A stretch of DNA of 32,101 bases from Natrialba taiwanensis DSM 12281 (GTDB lineage Archaea > Halobacteriota > Halobacteria > Halobacteriales > Natrialbaceae): assembly GCF_000337595.1 (NCBI RefSeq), contig NZ_AOIL01000050.1, positions 15,482 through 47,582 on the forward strand. The letters are read 5' to 3'. Below are positions 17,148-24,963 of this stretch, in pieces. The position numbers were made by a program, and so were the translations under genes. The stretch's first letter is position 1; each line of letters begins with the position of its first letter. The notes beneath the pieces were generated by a model, which was given only the letters and a program-made list of their open reading frames with translations, searched no databases and was not told where the DNA came from.

Positions 17148-17330
17148 CGTATTCACGTTGGCTCACTCGGACCGTCCTAAAAAGTCGATCTTTCGTTCGA
17201 ACCGTTCATTACCGATGGTGGGCGGTGAACGGTCGTGAAACGGGACCGCTCGCTCCCGCCCAGCGCCGTCCCCGCTGGTCGATCTCGCGTCGATTTTCAG
17301 CCGGCAGGAAGAACGTGAACGATGAAACGG

Positions 17331-18743
17331 TCAGTTTCGTGATGACGACTCCGCGTCGGCATCGATGTCGTCGACCAGGTCGCTCGCGATACCGGTGTAT
17401 CCGGTCGGCGTCAGTGCCCCGAGTTCGTCGCGCACGTCCGCGTCGACATCGAGTTCGTCGAACAGGTCCTGGAAGTCCTCGAGCGTGACGTTTTTTCCGC
17501 GGGTCAGGGCTTTGACCTGCTCGTAGGCATCCGCTCGGCCCTCGCGGCGGAGGATCGTCTGGACGGCTTCACCGATGATTTCGGGCGTCGATTCGAGGTC
17601 TTCGCGCATGACCTGCTCGTTCGGGACGATTTTCGAGAGACCGGCGGCCGTTTTCGAGTAGCCGATCAGACAGTGAGCGAACGCGGCCCCGATGTTTCGC
17701 TTGACGGTCGAGTCGGAGAGGTCTCGCTGGAGCCGCGAGGTCGTGATGTAGTCGCCGAGGAACGAGAGGTCAGCATTCGCCTTCGAGAGGTTCCCCTCGC
17801 TGTTCTCGAAGTCGATCGGATTGACTTTGTGGGGCATCGTCGAGGAGCCGGTTTCACCCGCGACGGTCTCCTGCCCGAGATAGCGGTCGGAGACGTACAG
17901 CCACACGTCCAGATCGAGATCGAGGAGCACGGTGTTCGCACGCTCGATCGCGTCAAATAGCGTCGCGAGGTCGTCGCAGGGATTGACCTGCGTCGTCAGC
18001 CGGGCAACGTCGAGGCCGAGTCGCTCGATGAACTCGGCGGCGACGGCCTGCCAGTCGACGTCGGGGTAGGCGGCGACGTGGGCCGCGTAGGTCCCCGACG
18101 CACCGGCGAGTTTCCCGTGCAACTCGTCGGTCGCCGTTCGGATCTGTCCCGTCGCGCGACCGAGGCGGGCCGCGTAGACGGCCAGTTCCTTGCCGAAGGT
18201 CGTCGGGGTTGCGGGCTGGCCGTGCGTGCGTGCGAGCATTGGCAGGTCCCGGTGCTCGCGAGCCATGTCGGCGAGCGTGTCCTGCACGTCGTACAGCGCC
18301 GGCAGCAGGACTTCGTCGACGGCATCGCGGACGAGCAGCCGGTGGGCGAGGTTGTTCACGTCCTCGCTCGTCAACCCGAAGTGGATCCACGCCGACGCGT
18401 CGCTGTCGTCGCCCAGCCGGTAGCGAATGAAGTACTCGACGGCCTTGACGTCGTGATTCGTCGCCTCGAACTCGTCGTGGCCCTCGGTCTCGAGTTTCTT
18501 GATCAGGCGGGCGTCCTCCTCGGCGAAGTGTTTGTACAGCCCCCGGAGCTCCTCGCGCTCGTCGAGGCCGAGTTCGAGCGGCGTCGCCTCGAGTTCGGCG
18601 AGCGTAACCAGGTACTCGACTTCGACGCGGACGCGAGCGCGCATGAGGGCGGCCTCGCTGGCGTACGGCGAGAGCCGCTCCGTTCGGTTGCCGTAGCGCC
18701 CGTCGAGCGGCGAGACCGCATACAGTGCGTCGGTGTCGCTCAT
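17331..18743 (-). CDS. purB: Adenylosuccinate lyase
   Basis: PurB acts twice in purine synthesis, splitting fumarate from SAICAR and from adenylosuccinate. The 470-residue protein is of the fumarase/aspartase superfamily. It opens with YAVSPLDGRYGNRTE and has TSEDVNN (124-130), the catalytic histidine segment ARTHGQPATPTTFGKE (170-185), and the flexible signature loop GSSTMPHKVNPIDFE (298-312) with its catalytic serine. The start at 18743 is fixed by homology and by CGCTTTTGG about 27 bases upstream. The open frame continuing to 18887 runs across the promoter. It is transcribed divergently from the purN-purH fusion, which acts in the same pathway. Confidence 0.96.
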   Translation of the reverse strand: MSDTDALYAVSPLDGRYGNRTERLSPYASEAALMRARVRVEVEYLVTLAELEATPLELGLDEREELRGLYKHFAEEDARLIKKLETEGHDEFEATNHDVKAVEYFIRYRLGDDSDASAWIHFGLTSEDVNNLAHRLLVRDAVDEVLLPALYDVQDTLADMAREHRDLPMLARTHGQPATPTTFGKELAVYAARLGRATGQIRTATDELHGKLAGASGTYAAHVAAYPDVDWQAVAAEFIERLGLDVARLTTQVNPCDDLATLFDAIERANTVLLDLDLDVWLYVSDRYLGQETVAGETGSSTMPHKVNPIDFENSEGNLSKANADLSFLGDYITTSRLQRDLSDSTVKRNIGAAFAHCLIGYSKTAAGLSKIVPNEQVMREDLESTPEIIGEAVQTILRREGRADAYEQVKALTRGKNVTLEDFQDLFDELDVDADVRDELGALTPTGYTGIASDLVDDIDADAESSSRN

Positions 18744-18803
18744 CGTGTGAGCGTTTCTATCCCTGTCCAAAAGCGTATCGAAACGATCGTCGGGTTCGCC
18801 CAC

Positions 18804-18817
18804 AGGTGTGCATACCT
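18804..18817. promoter_or_regulatory. TGCATA-centred palindrome, purB side (putative operator)
   Basis: AGGTGTGCATACCT is a palindrome with 12 of 14 symmetric positions. It is about 35 bp upstream of the purB TATA-like element and shares the core GTGTNTGCATA-like pattern with the site at 18850-18866. Confidence 0.4.
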
Positions 18818-18849
18818 CTTCTATTTCAGGCGAGATTACGGCGGTATCA

Positions 18850-18866
18850 ATACACGTGTATGCATA
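18850..18866. promoter_or_regulatory. Overlapping palindromes upstream of purN-purH (putative operator)
   Basis: ATACACGTGTAT is a perfect 12-bp palindrome (18850-18861), and it overlaps TATGCATA (18859-18866). The TGCATA core is exactly 52 bp (about five helical turns) from the core in the partner site. The block lies about 27 bp upstream of the purN-purH TATA-like element CACTTTGAC. Confidence 0.4.
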
Positions 18867-18919
18867 TCTCCCGGGGAGAGACCGCAACCACTTTGACTCT
18901 CGCGGGCGGGTTTACACCT

Positions 18920-20557
18920 ATGACGCGAATCGCCGGGATGGCCGGCAACCGAGGGCGTAACCTGTTGAACATCGCCGACCGACGACCGGGCGGCGCTGAA
19001 CTCGGGGTCGTCCTTACGACCGACGAGGACGCGCCGGTTCTCGAAGCCGCCGCCGAGCGCGGGGTTCCGACCGAAGTCGTCCCGCTCGCGGACGATATGA
19101 CCCGCCGGGAGCACGAGGAGGCAGTGCTCGAGGCGCTCGCGGACTACGAGTTCGAGCTGGTCTGTCTGGACGGCTACATGCGCATCCTTTCGGACACGTT
19201 CCTCGATGAGGTACCGATGACGCTGAACGTCCATCCCTCGCTGCTGCCGTCGTTCCCCGGCACGGACGCCTGGGGCGACGCGCTCGAGGCCGGCGTCTCG
19301 GTTACTGGGTGTACGGTCCACGTCGTCACGGACGCGACCGACGAGGAGGGCGACGTGGTCGAGAGCGAGGTCGACGGCGGACCGATCGTCACGCAGGAGC
19401 CGGTGCCGATCTACGAGGGCGACGACGCCGAGGGCCTGAAAGAGCGCGTGCTCTACGAGGGCGAGTTCAGCGCGTACCCGCGTGCGGTGAAGTGGGTTGC
19501 CGAGGGCGTCGTGACCGTCGACCGCGACGCCGGGACGGTATCCGTCGACGCCGACGTGGCGAGTACCGATACCGATGATCACAGCGGTCTGCCCACGCGC
19601 CGGTTCGTCTCGAACGACCGGGTCGATACGCTCCGGTACGGGGAGAATCCCCACCAGGACGCCGCCGTGTACGCGGACGCCACCTGCGACGAGGCGAGCG
19701 TCGTCCACGCCGAACAGCTAAACGAGGGTGCAAAGGCCCTGTCGTACAACAATTACAACGACGCCGACGGCGCGCTCAACCTCATCAAGGAGTTCGACGA
19801 GCCCGCGGCCGCGGTCATCAAGCACACGAACCCGGCCGGCTGTGCAACCGCTGGCTCGCTCGCCGAGGCGTACGAGAAGGCGCTCTCGACGGATCCCATG
19901 AGCGCCTTCGGCGGCATCGTCGCCCTGAACCGCGAGTGCGACGCCGACACCGCCGAGCAGATCATCGACTCGTTCAAGGAGGTCGTCGTCGCGCCCGGCT
20001 ACACCGACGACGCGCTCGAGGTCCTCTTCGAGAAGGATAATTTGCGGGTGCTCGACGTTGACGATCTCGGCGAGCGAACCGAACGCTTTACCGAAAAACC
20101 ACTCGTCGGCGGCCGACTCGTCCAGGAACGCGATCTGCAGTCGATTTCCATCGACGACCTCGAAATCGTCACCGAGCGCTCGCCGACCGACGCCGAACTC
20201 GAGTCGATGGTCTTCGCCTGGCAGACGCTCAAACACGTCAAATCCAACGGGATCCTCTTCGCGGACGGGACCGAGACCGTCGGCGTCGGGATGGGGCAGG
20301 TTTCCCGCGTCGACGCGGTTCGACTCGCGGCGATGAAGGCGGACGAACACGCCGAGGGCAAGGACGCCGAGGGGGCCGTGATGGCCTCGGACGCGTTCTT
20401 CCCGTTCCCGGACGGCATCGAGGAGGCCGCCCAGGCGGGTATCGAGGCCGTCGTCCAGCCCGGCGGCTCCGTCAACGACGACGACGTGATTGAAGCCGCG
20501 GACGAGCACGGGATGGCCATGGCGTTTACGGGCTCCCGTAGTTTCCGCCACGACTAA
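18920..20557 (+). CDS. Fused PurN-PurH: GAR transformylase plus AICAR transformylase
   Basis: This 545-residue fusion joins two formyl-transfer steps of purine synthesis. Residues 1 to about 200 are a PurN-type GAR transformylase: GNRGRNLLNI, then NVHPSLLPSFPG (103-114, catalytic N103 and H105) and VDGGPIV with D152. From about 225 to the end is the AICAR transformylase domain of PurH: LRYGENPHQ, SYNNYNDADGAL, KHTNPAGCATA with the catalytic Lys-His pair, and AFGGIVALN. The IMP cyclohydrolase domain that precedes this region in bacterial PurH is absent and replaced by PurN. IMP closure is left to an archaeal PurO-type enzyme, not seen here. The ATG at 18920 has CACTTTGAC about 27 bases upstream. 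Confidence 0.95.
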   Translation: MTRIAGMAGNRGRNLLNIADRRPGGAELGVVLTTDEDAPVLEAAAERGVPTEVVPLADDMTRREHEEAVLEALADYEFELVCLDGYMRILSDTFLDEVPMTLNVHPSLLPSFPGTDAWGDALEAGVSVTGCTVHVVTDATDEEGDVVESEVDGGPIVTQEPVPIYEGDDAEGLKERVLYEGEFSAYPRAVKWVAEGVVTVDRDAGTVSVDADVASTDTDDHSGLPTRRFVSNDRVDTLRYGENPHQDAAVYADATCDEASVVHAEQLNEGAKALSYNNYNDADGALNLIKEFDEPAAAVIKHTNPAGCATAGSLAEAYEKALSTDPMSAFGGIVALNRECDADTAEQIIDSFKEVVVAPGYTDDALEVLFEKDNLRVLDVDDLGERTERFTEKPLVGGRLVQERDLQSISIDDLEIVTERSPTDAELESMVFAWQTLKHVKSNGILFADGTETVGVGMGQVSRVDAVRLAAMKADEHAEGKDAEGAVMASDAFFPFPDGIEEAAQAGIEAVVQPGGSVNDDDVIEAADEHGMAMAFTGSRSFRHD

Positions 20558-20572
20558 CGGGACGAGACAGGA

Positions 20573-20977
20573 CTACCGACCGTCTCCGCCGCCGTCGGTC
20601 TCGGCCGTTCCGAGCAGAACACTACCGGCGTAGACCAGGAGGTAGCTCACGAGGTAGTAGAGCCCACCCAGCGTGAGGACGATGAGCCCCTGTCCGAGAA
20701 CGGGAACCGCAAACAGCCGTTCGAGACCGATCGGGTCGAACAACAGCCTCCTGGTCGCGCTGACTGGCATGTAGACGAGCAGCCAGAACACCCATTCGAG
20801 TTCGGTGAGCAGGGCGTCCGGAAGCGCGATCGGCTGGCGAAAGGAGAGGCCGGCGAGGACGAGCGGCCCGGTGATGAGGAGGACGAAGACGCTCGTGACG
20901 GGCCGGTCGGCCGCCCGCTCCAGGAGGGATTCGAGGCGGGTCACGTGGTCGAATTGGCGGGTTGACACTATAGTCAT
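20573..20977 (-). CDS. Membrane protein, function unknown
   Basis: This 134-residue protein starts MTIVSTRQFDHVTRLESLLERAADRPVT. It has three hydrophobic segments (around 30-48, 65-78 and 100-125) and a short Gly/Asp-rich tail ending ETDGGGDGR. I recognise no characterised family. The ATG at 20977 is chosen over the start at 21013, which would add only basic residues. It converges on the purN-purH gene, with 15 bp between stops, and diverges from the glycerophosphodiesterase gene. Confidence 0.65.
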   Translation of the reverse strand: MTIVSTRQFDHVTRLESLLERAADRPVTSVFVLLITGPLVLAGLSFRQPIALPDALLTELEWVFWLLVYMPVSATRRLLFDPIGLERLFAVPVLGQGLIVLTLGGLYYLVSYLLVYAGSVLLGTAETDGGGDGR

Positions 20978-21052
20978 TGTGGAACGACGGTGCGCACGAG
21001 GCGAACGTCTCAACTGAGAAAACTTACTATCTTCGAGAACAACGTGTCCCGC

Positions 21053-21889
21053 ATGCCTGATTGGTCACGTTGTCGTCCCTCCCGACGCCGACTCCTGGCA
21101 GGTGTGGGGACGGGAGTCTCCGCACTTGCCGTCTGGGGGCTGTCGCCGCTTATTACGAGCGGGTCAGTGCCATCGACGCGCCCGCGTATCATCGGCCACC
21201 GCGGCGCATCCGGGCTGGAACCGCCGAACACGGCAGCCGCGATTCAACGCGCCATCGAGCTCGGCGTCGACGGTGTCGAACTCGACATCCGCCGAACTCG
21301 TGACGGCACGCTAATGCTGTTTCACGACCCCGTTTTGGACTGGGATTCGACGGGTCACGGGTGGATTCGAAACACCACCTGGGAGGAGATCCAGGGCGCT
21401 CGCATCGACGGCGAACCGCTCATTTCGCTCGCCCGCGCGCTCGAACTCCTCGCCGACACCGACGTGTCGATCTATCTCGAACTGAAAGAAGCGGGCTACA
21501 CCGATGCCATCCTCGAGATGGCGCGTACCCACGGTGTTCTCGATCGGGTCACGGTGATCTCGTTCGAGGCTGCGCCGCTCGAGCAAGCACAGACATCTGA
21601 CGTCCCCACTGGCCTGGTCGGCTCGGTGCCGACGTCGGGGCTGGCGGATGAGGCGACCGACTGCGGCGCCGGGAGCGTCTTCAGTCACTACGTTCCACGC
21701 GCCATCCCGAGATTCCTCGAGACGGCGCGCGAGGCGGGACTCACCGCCGGCGTCTGGAAACTCGTCGACACCAAAGGCAGCGTCCGCGACGCACTGACCA
21801 CCGAACCCGACGTGTTCGTCACGAACCGGCCGGACTACGCGTTCGAGTTCTTGAACTCGACGCCCCGGAAGGGTGAAAGAGCGGTTTGA
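21053..21889 (+). CDS. Tat-exported glycerophosphodiester phosphodiesterase
   Basis: This enzyme is predicted to hydrolyse glycerophosphodiesters to glycerol 3-phosphate and an alcohol, outside the cytoplasm. The 278-residue protein begins with a twin-arginine signal (PSRRRLLAGVGTG, 9-21, then a hydrophobic run). The GDPD TIM barrel follows: IIGHRGASG (46-54, H49/R50), E76 and D78 in VELDIRRTRDG, the catalytic H91 in LFHDPV, YLELKE, and a C-terminal FVTNRPD. The ATG at 21053 is supported by the Tat motif and by CTTACTAT about 26 bases upstream. Archaeal lipids use glycerol 1-phosphate, so the natural substrate could be environmental phospholipid debris. Confidence 0.9.
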   Translation: MPDWSRCRPSRRRLLAGVGTGVSALAVWGLSPLITSGSVPSTRPRIIGHRGASGLEPPNTAAAIQRAIELGVDGVELDIRRTRDGTLMLFHDPVLDWDSTGHGWIRNTTWEEIQGARIDGEPLISLARALELLADTDVSIYLELKEAGYTDAILEMARTHGVLDRVTVISFEAAPLEQAQTSDVPTGLVGSVPTSGLADEATDCGAGSVFSHYVPRAIPRFLETAREAGLTAGVWKLVDTKGSVRDALTTEPDVFVTNRPDYAFEFLNSTPRKGERAV

Positions 21890-21930
21890 CCCTGGCGAAT
21901 CATTATTTGGCGTGCACGTGTCGAGAGCGT

Positions 21931-22692
21931 ATGGATCGACGACAGTTCCTTGCGGTATCGAGCGTCGGTGTTGTGGCGGCGATGGCAGGCTGTGTCGGCA
22001 GCGCGCTCTCGACCGACGATCCGGCGCAGTCGGGCGACGAGACGGGATCGAGCGCGACGGACAACGAGATTACCGTTAGCGCCGAGGGCGAGGTCGAGGC
22101 CGAGCCGGATACGGCGACGGTGAGCCTCGGCGTCGAGGCGACCGACGAGTCCGCCGAGGCGGTCAGCGACGAGTTGGCCACGCAGTCCGAACAGCTCCGG
22201 GACGCCATCGACGATCTCGGGATTCCGGACGAGAACGTCGAAGAGGGCCGCTATCGGATCAGCCCGTCGGCGGCGGCGAGACGGGAGGAGGGGGTCGACG
22301 AGTTCGCCGGAACCCACTCGTACCAGGTGACGATCGACGATGTCAACCGGGTCGGCGAGATCATCGACGCCGCCGTCTCCGCCGGGGCCGACGACATCGG
22401 CCGGGTGAACTTCACGCTACAGGAAGAGACGCGGGCGGCGCTTCGCAAGGATGCGATCGACGATGCGCTGGCGACCACAGACGAGGAGGCGGCCCACATT
22501 GCATCGAATCGAGAGGTCGAACTCGCCGGGACGAAATCGGTGACGACGAACGACGTCCGGGTGAACTCGGTGCGACACGACGTCGAGTTCGCAGCGTCGG
22601 CGGACGACGCGAGTGCGCCGCCGACCGAGATCGACGCCGATCCCGTGACCGTGACGGCGAGTGCGACGGTCGTGTACGCCTTCCAAAACTGA
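21931..22692 (+). CDS. SIMPL (DUF541) domain Tat lipoprotein
   Basis: This 253-residue protein starts MDRRQFLAVSSVGVVAAMAGC, a twin-arginine signal ending in a lipobox (AMAGC, lipidated cysteine C21). After an acidic linker comes a SIMPL/DUF541 domain: ITVSAEGEVEAEPDTATVSLGV, a helix with SEQLRDAIDDLGI, then the paired strands typical of the fold. It ends VTVTASATVVYAFQN. Members occur in the periplasm or on the surface, and functions are poorly defined. The short ORF extension to 21886 would mask the Tat signal. TATTTGG about 26 bases upstream serves as promoter. It may be independent of the preceding gene, which ends 41 bp before it. Confidence 0.85.
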   Translation: MDRRQFLAVSSVGVVAAMAGCVGSALSTDDPAQSGDETGSSATDNEITVSAEGEVEAEPDTATVSLGVEATDESAEAVSDELATQSEQLRDAIDDLGIPDENVEEGRYRISPSAAARREEGVDEFAGTHSYQVTIDDVNRVGEIIDAAVSAGADDIGRVNFTLQEETRAALRKDAIDDALATTDEEAAHIASNREVELAGTKSVTTNDVRVNSVRHDVEFAASADDASAPPTEIDADPVTVTASATVVYAFQN

Positions 22693-22748
22693 ACGCCGTC
22701 GTCAGCCGTCAGGTTTCGGCTGACCTAAATCGAATCGTTTTTGAATGA

Positions 22749-22762
22749 TTAGGTCGGCCTAA
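22749..22762. promoter_or_regulatory. DtxR/IdeR-like operator upstream of the iron-uptake pair
   Basis: TTAGGTCGGCCTAA is symmetric at 12 of 14 positions and matches the half-sites of DtxR-family metal-dependent repressors (TTAGG...CCTAA). It lies between the TATA-like GTTTTTGAA (22737-22745) and the start at 22768. A second half-site, CCTAAA (22724-22729), flanks the TATA element on its other side. Repression by an iron-responsive DtxR/SirR/Idr-type protein is the likely reading. Confidence 0.6.
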
Positions 22763-22767
22763 ACCGT

Positions 22768-23964
22768 ATGGACGACCGAAGTGTCACTGGACGGGTGGGG
22801 GTCGACCGGAGCCGCCGCCGATTCGTCGCCGCGAGTACGGCGCTCGGCGGTGCGGTGCTCGCTGGTTGCATCTCCGGCGGAGACGATCCGACCGGAAACG
22901 GCCACTCGAACGGCGACGGTCACACCGCAACGTTGCAACCGGTGGGCGACGTTTCGTTCGACACCGTCCCCGAACGCGTCTTCGTCGCCTTCCCGCAGTA
23001 CGCCGACATGGCCGTCGCACTCGGCCACGGCGATGCCGTCACCACGCTGTTTTCCACCGAGATGTCCGGCACGACGATGAACAAGTTCTACGACCACCTC
23101 CCCGGCGTCTCCTTCGACTGGGAGGGCCTCCCGAACCCGCTCGAGGGCGGCCTCCGGAAGGAACAGCTCTACGAACTCGACAGCGACGTTCACTTTCTGG
23201 ACCCGTCCTACGTCCTGAAACACGACGACTGGACCGAGGACGACATCGATGACATCGCCTCGACCGTCGGACCGTGGATCGGCAACTTCCACAGCGGCGT
23301 CCACAGCGATCCCGCGGACGCCTACGCCGACCAGTACGAGTTCTACACGCTCTGGGAACTGTTCGACCGTGTTGCGGACGTGTTCCAAGAGCGCGAGCGC
23401 TACGCGGAACTCAAAGCAGTGTACGACGAACTGCACGATCACATCACGTCGAACCTTCCGCCGGAAGACGAGCGCCCGACCGCCGCCCGCGTCACGCTCG
23501 GCGACGGCCAGTTCTATACCTACCACCTCAACGCGCCCGGCTACTGGCAGGCGGATACGCGTCCGCTCGCCGCCGCCGACGCGCTCGCCGACCGCTCCTG
23601 GTCGGGCGACTGGGGTACCGTCGACTACGAGACGATGCTCGACGTCGATCCCGACGTTATCTTGCACCTCTGGGGAATCACCTCCCAGTACAGCATCGAC
23701 AACATCCGCGACGAACTCGAAAGCCATCCCGTCGGAAGCGACCTGACGGCGGTGCAAAACGACCGCGTCGTCGCCGGCGGCATGCGATACCAGGGGCCGC
23801 TCATGAACCTCTTCCAACTCGAGATGACGACCAAGCAGCTCTATCCCGACGAGTTCGGCGCTTGGCCCGGTTACGAGCCTGGGACACCGTACCCGGATAT
23901 CCCCGAGGACGAACGGCTGTTCGACCGCGAGCGCGTCGCGGCGATCGTCCGAGGGGAGTTCTAA
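22768..23964 (+). CDS. Iron(III)/siderophore ABC transporter substrate-binding lipoprotein
   Basis: This 398-residue protein starts with a twin-arginine signal (RRRFVAAST) and lipobox VLAGC (lipidated C34). A Gly/Asp/Asn-rich linker leads to a class III periplasmic-binding fold of the FepB/BtuF type: ATLQPVGDVSFDTVPERVFVAFPQYADMAVALGHGDAV near its start, and DVDPDVILHLWGI in the second lobe. Substrate specificity (ferric siderophore rather than cobalamin or heme) is inferred from the DtxR-like operator and is not shown by the protein. It is coupled (TAATG) to the flavoprotein gene behind it. No permease or ATPase gene follows, so these must be elsewhere. Confidence 0.82.
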   Translation: MDDRSVTGRVGVDRSRRRFVAASTALGGAVLAGCISGGDDPTGNGHSNGDGHTATLQPVGDVSFDTVPERVFVAFPQYADMAVALGHGDAVTTLFSTEMSGTTMNKFYDHLPGVSFDWEGLPNPLEGGLRKEQLYELDSDVHFLDPSYVLKHDDWTEDDIDDIASTVGPWIGNFHSGVHSDPADAYADQYEFYTLWELFDRVADVFQERERYAELKAVYDELHDHITSNLPPEDERPTAARVTLGDGQFYTYHLNAPGYWQADTRPLAAADALADRSWSGDWGTVDYETMLDVDPDVILHLWGITSQYSIDNIRDELESHPVGSDLTAVQNDRVVAGGMRYQGPLMNLFQLEMTTKQLYPDEFGAWPGYEPGTPYPDIPEDERLFDRERVAAIVRGEF

Positions 23965-24866
23965 TGGGCGAATCCGCGTTGGATATCGCCGCCGAGACCG
24001 ACGTTGCCGTCGCCGTCGTCGGCGGCGGTCCCGCGGGCTGTGCAGCCGGCGTCTTCACCGCCCGATACGGCCTCGAGACGACGATCTTCGACCGCGGACC
24101 GTCCTCGTTGCGTCGATGCGCCTCCCTCGAGAATTACCTTGGCTTCCCCTGCGGGATCGGCGTCGAGACGTTCCTCGGACTGGCACACGACCACGCCGAG
24201 ACGGCGGGCTGTCGAATTCGGGACGAACTGGTCGAATCGATCACGACGCTCGAGGACGGAACCGACGGCTTTCGGCTCGAGTCGCAGTCGGGCGAATCGA
24301 TTACGGCGCGGTTCGTGATCGCTGCAACGAAGTACGACGGCACGTACCTCCGAGAACTCGACGACGAGGCGAGGATGTTCGTCGCAGATGACGACGAGGA
24401 ACGCGAGCGGTTCGATCGCGACTATCCCGGCGACGACGGAACCACGCCCGTCGACGGCCTCTACGTCGCCGGGCCGCTGGCCGGATGCGGCGATCAGGCG
24501 ATCATTGCGGCGGGTCACGGCGCGACGGTCGCTCGAACGCTGCTTCGAGACTGCCGTGAGGAAGCGGGCTTTTGGGGCTGGTTCGCGGATCACTACGACT
24601 GGCGGCGCACGACCGAGAACCGCCGCGAGGAATGGGCGGAGCCCCAGCAGTGGCTCGACCTGCTCGAGGATGACGCCCCCGACGATGTCGACCCGCACAC
24701 CGTTCGACGGCTCTCCGAAATCGCCGCCGAAGAACGTGACTCAGACTACGTCGCGTCCGACGTTGCGAATCGTCGGGCCATGCGCGGTCAGCGACGCCTC
24801 GCCGCCGCGCTCGATGACGACGTGATTCGCGAGCGGGCCGCGGAGATCGAAGCCGACGAGTTCTGA
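23964..24866 (+). CDS. TrxR-like FAD flavoprotein lacking an NAD(P)H-binding domain
   Basis: This 300-residue protein shares its first base with the stop of the binding-protein gene, so translation is probably coupled. Residues 14-45 form an FAD Rossmann motif (GGGPAG at 20-25, then an acidic strand end FDRG). A C-terminal FAD segment follows (GLYVAGPLAGCGDQAIIAAGHGATVA, about 165-190), as in thioredoxin reductases. Between them only about 40 residues remain, so the inserted NADPH domain of a TrxR (about 120 residues) is absent, as is the redox CxxC. Scattered cysteines (C26, C52, C63, C83, C175) are present. A helical tail of about 110 residues follows. A role in releasing iron from siderophores is an inference from context. 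Confidence 0.75.
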   Translation: MGESALDIAAETDVAVAVVGGGPAGCAAGVFTARYGLETTIFDRGPSSLRRCASLENYLGFPCGIGVETFLGLAHDHAETAGCRIRDELVESITTLEDGTDGFRLESQSGESITARFVIAATKYDGTYLRELDDEARMFVADDDEERERFDRDYPGDDGTTPVDGLYVAGPLAGCGDQAIIAAGHGATVARTLLRDCREEAGFWGWFADHYDWRRTTENRREEWAEPQQWLDLLEDDAPDDVDPHTVRRLSEIAAEERDSDYVASDVANRRAMRGQRRLAAALDDDVIRERAAEIEADEF

Positions 24867-24910
24867 TTCGAACTCTCGTCTCGGTACCGGCGTCACTGCG
24901 CGCTCTGGAA

Positions 24911-24935
24911 GCTGGTGGCTGGTGACTAGTGACTA
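24911..24935. repeat. Nested heptamer repeats between convergent genes
   Basis: GCTGGTG occurs twice (24911-24917, 24918-24924), then GTGACTA occurs twice (24922-24928, 24929-24935), all on one 7-bp step. They lie in the 97-bp spacer where the flavoprotein gene and carA converge. Confidence 0.6.
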
Positions 24936-24963
24936 GAGACCACGCGAAACGAATTCGAATCGC

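Noticed and set aside
19718-20551. Minus-strand frame over the PurH part of the fusion
   Set aside because: It is a shadow. It has no motifs, and the plus strand encodes catalytic KHTNPAG.
22759-23817. Minus-strand frame over the iron-type binding protein gene
   Set aside because: It is a shadow. The plus strand has a Tat signal, lipobox and operator.
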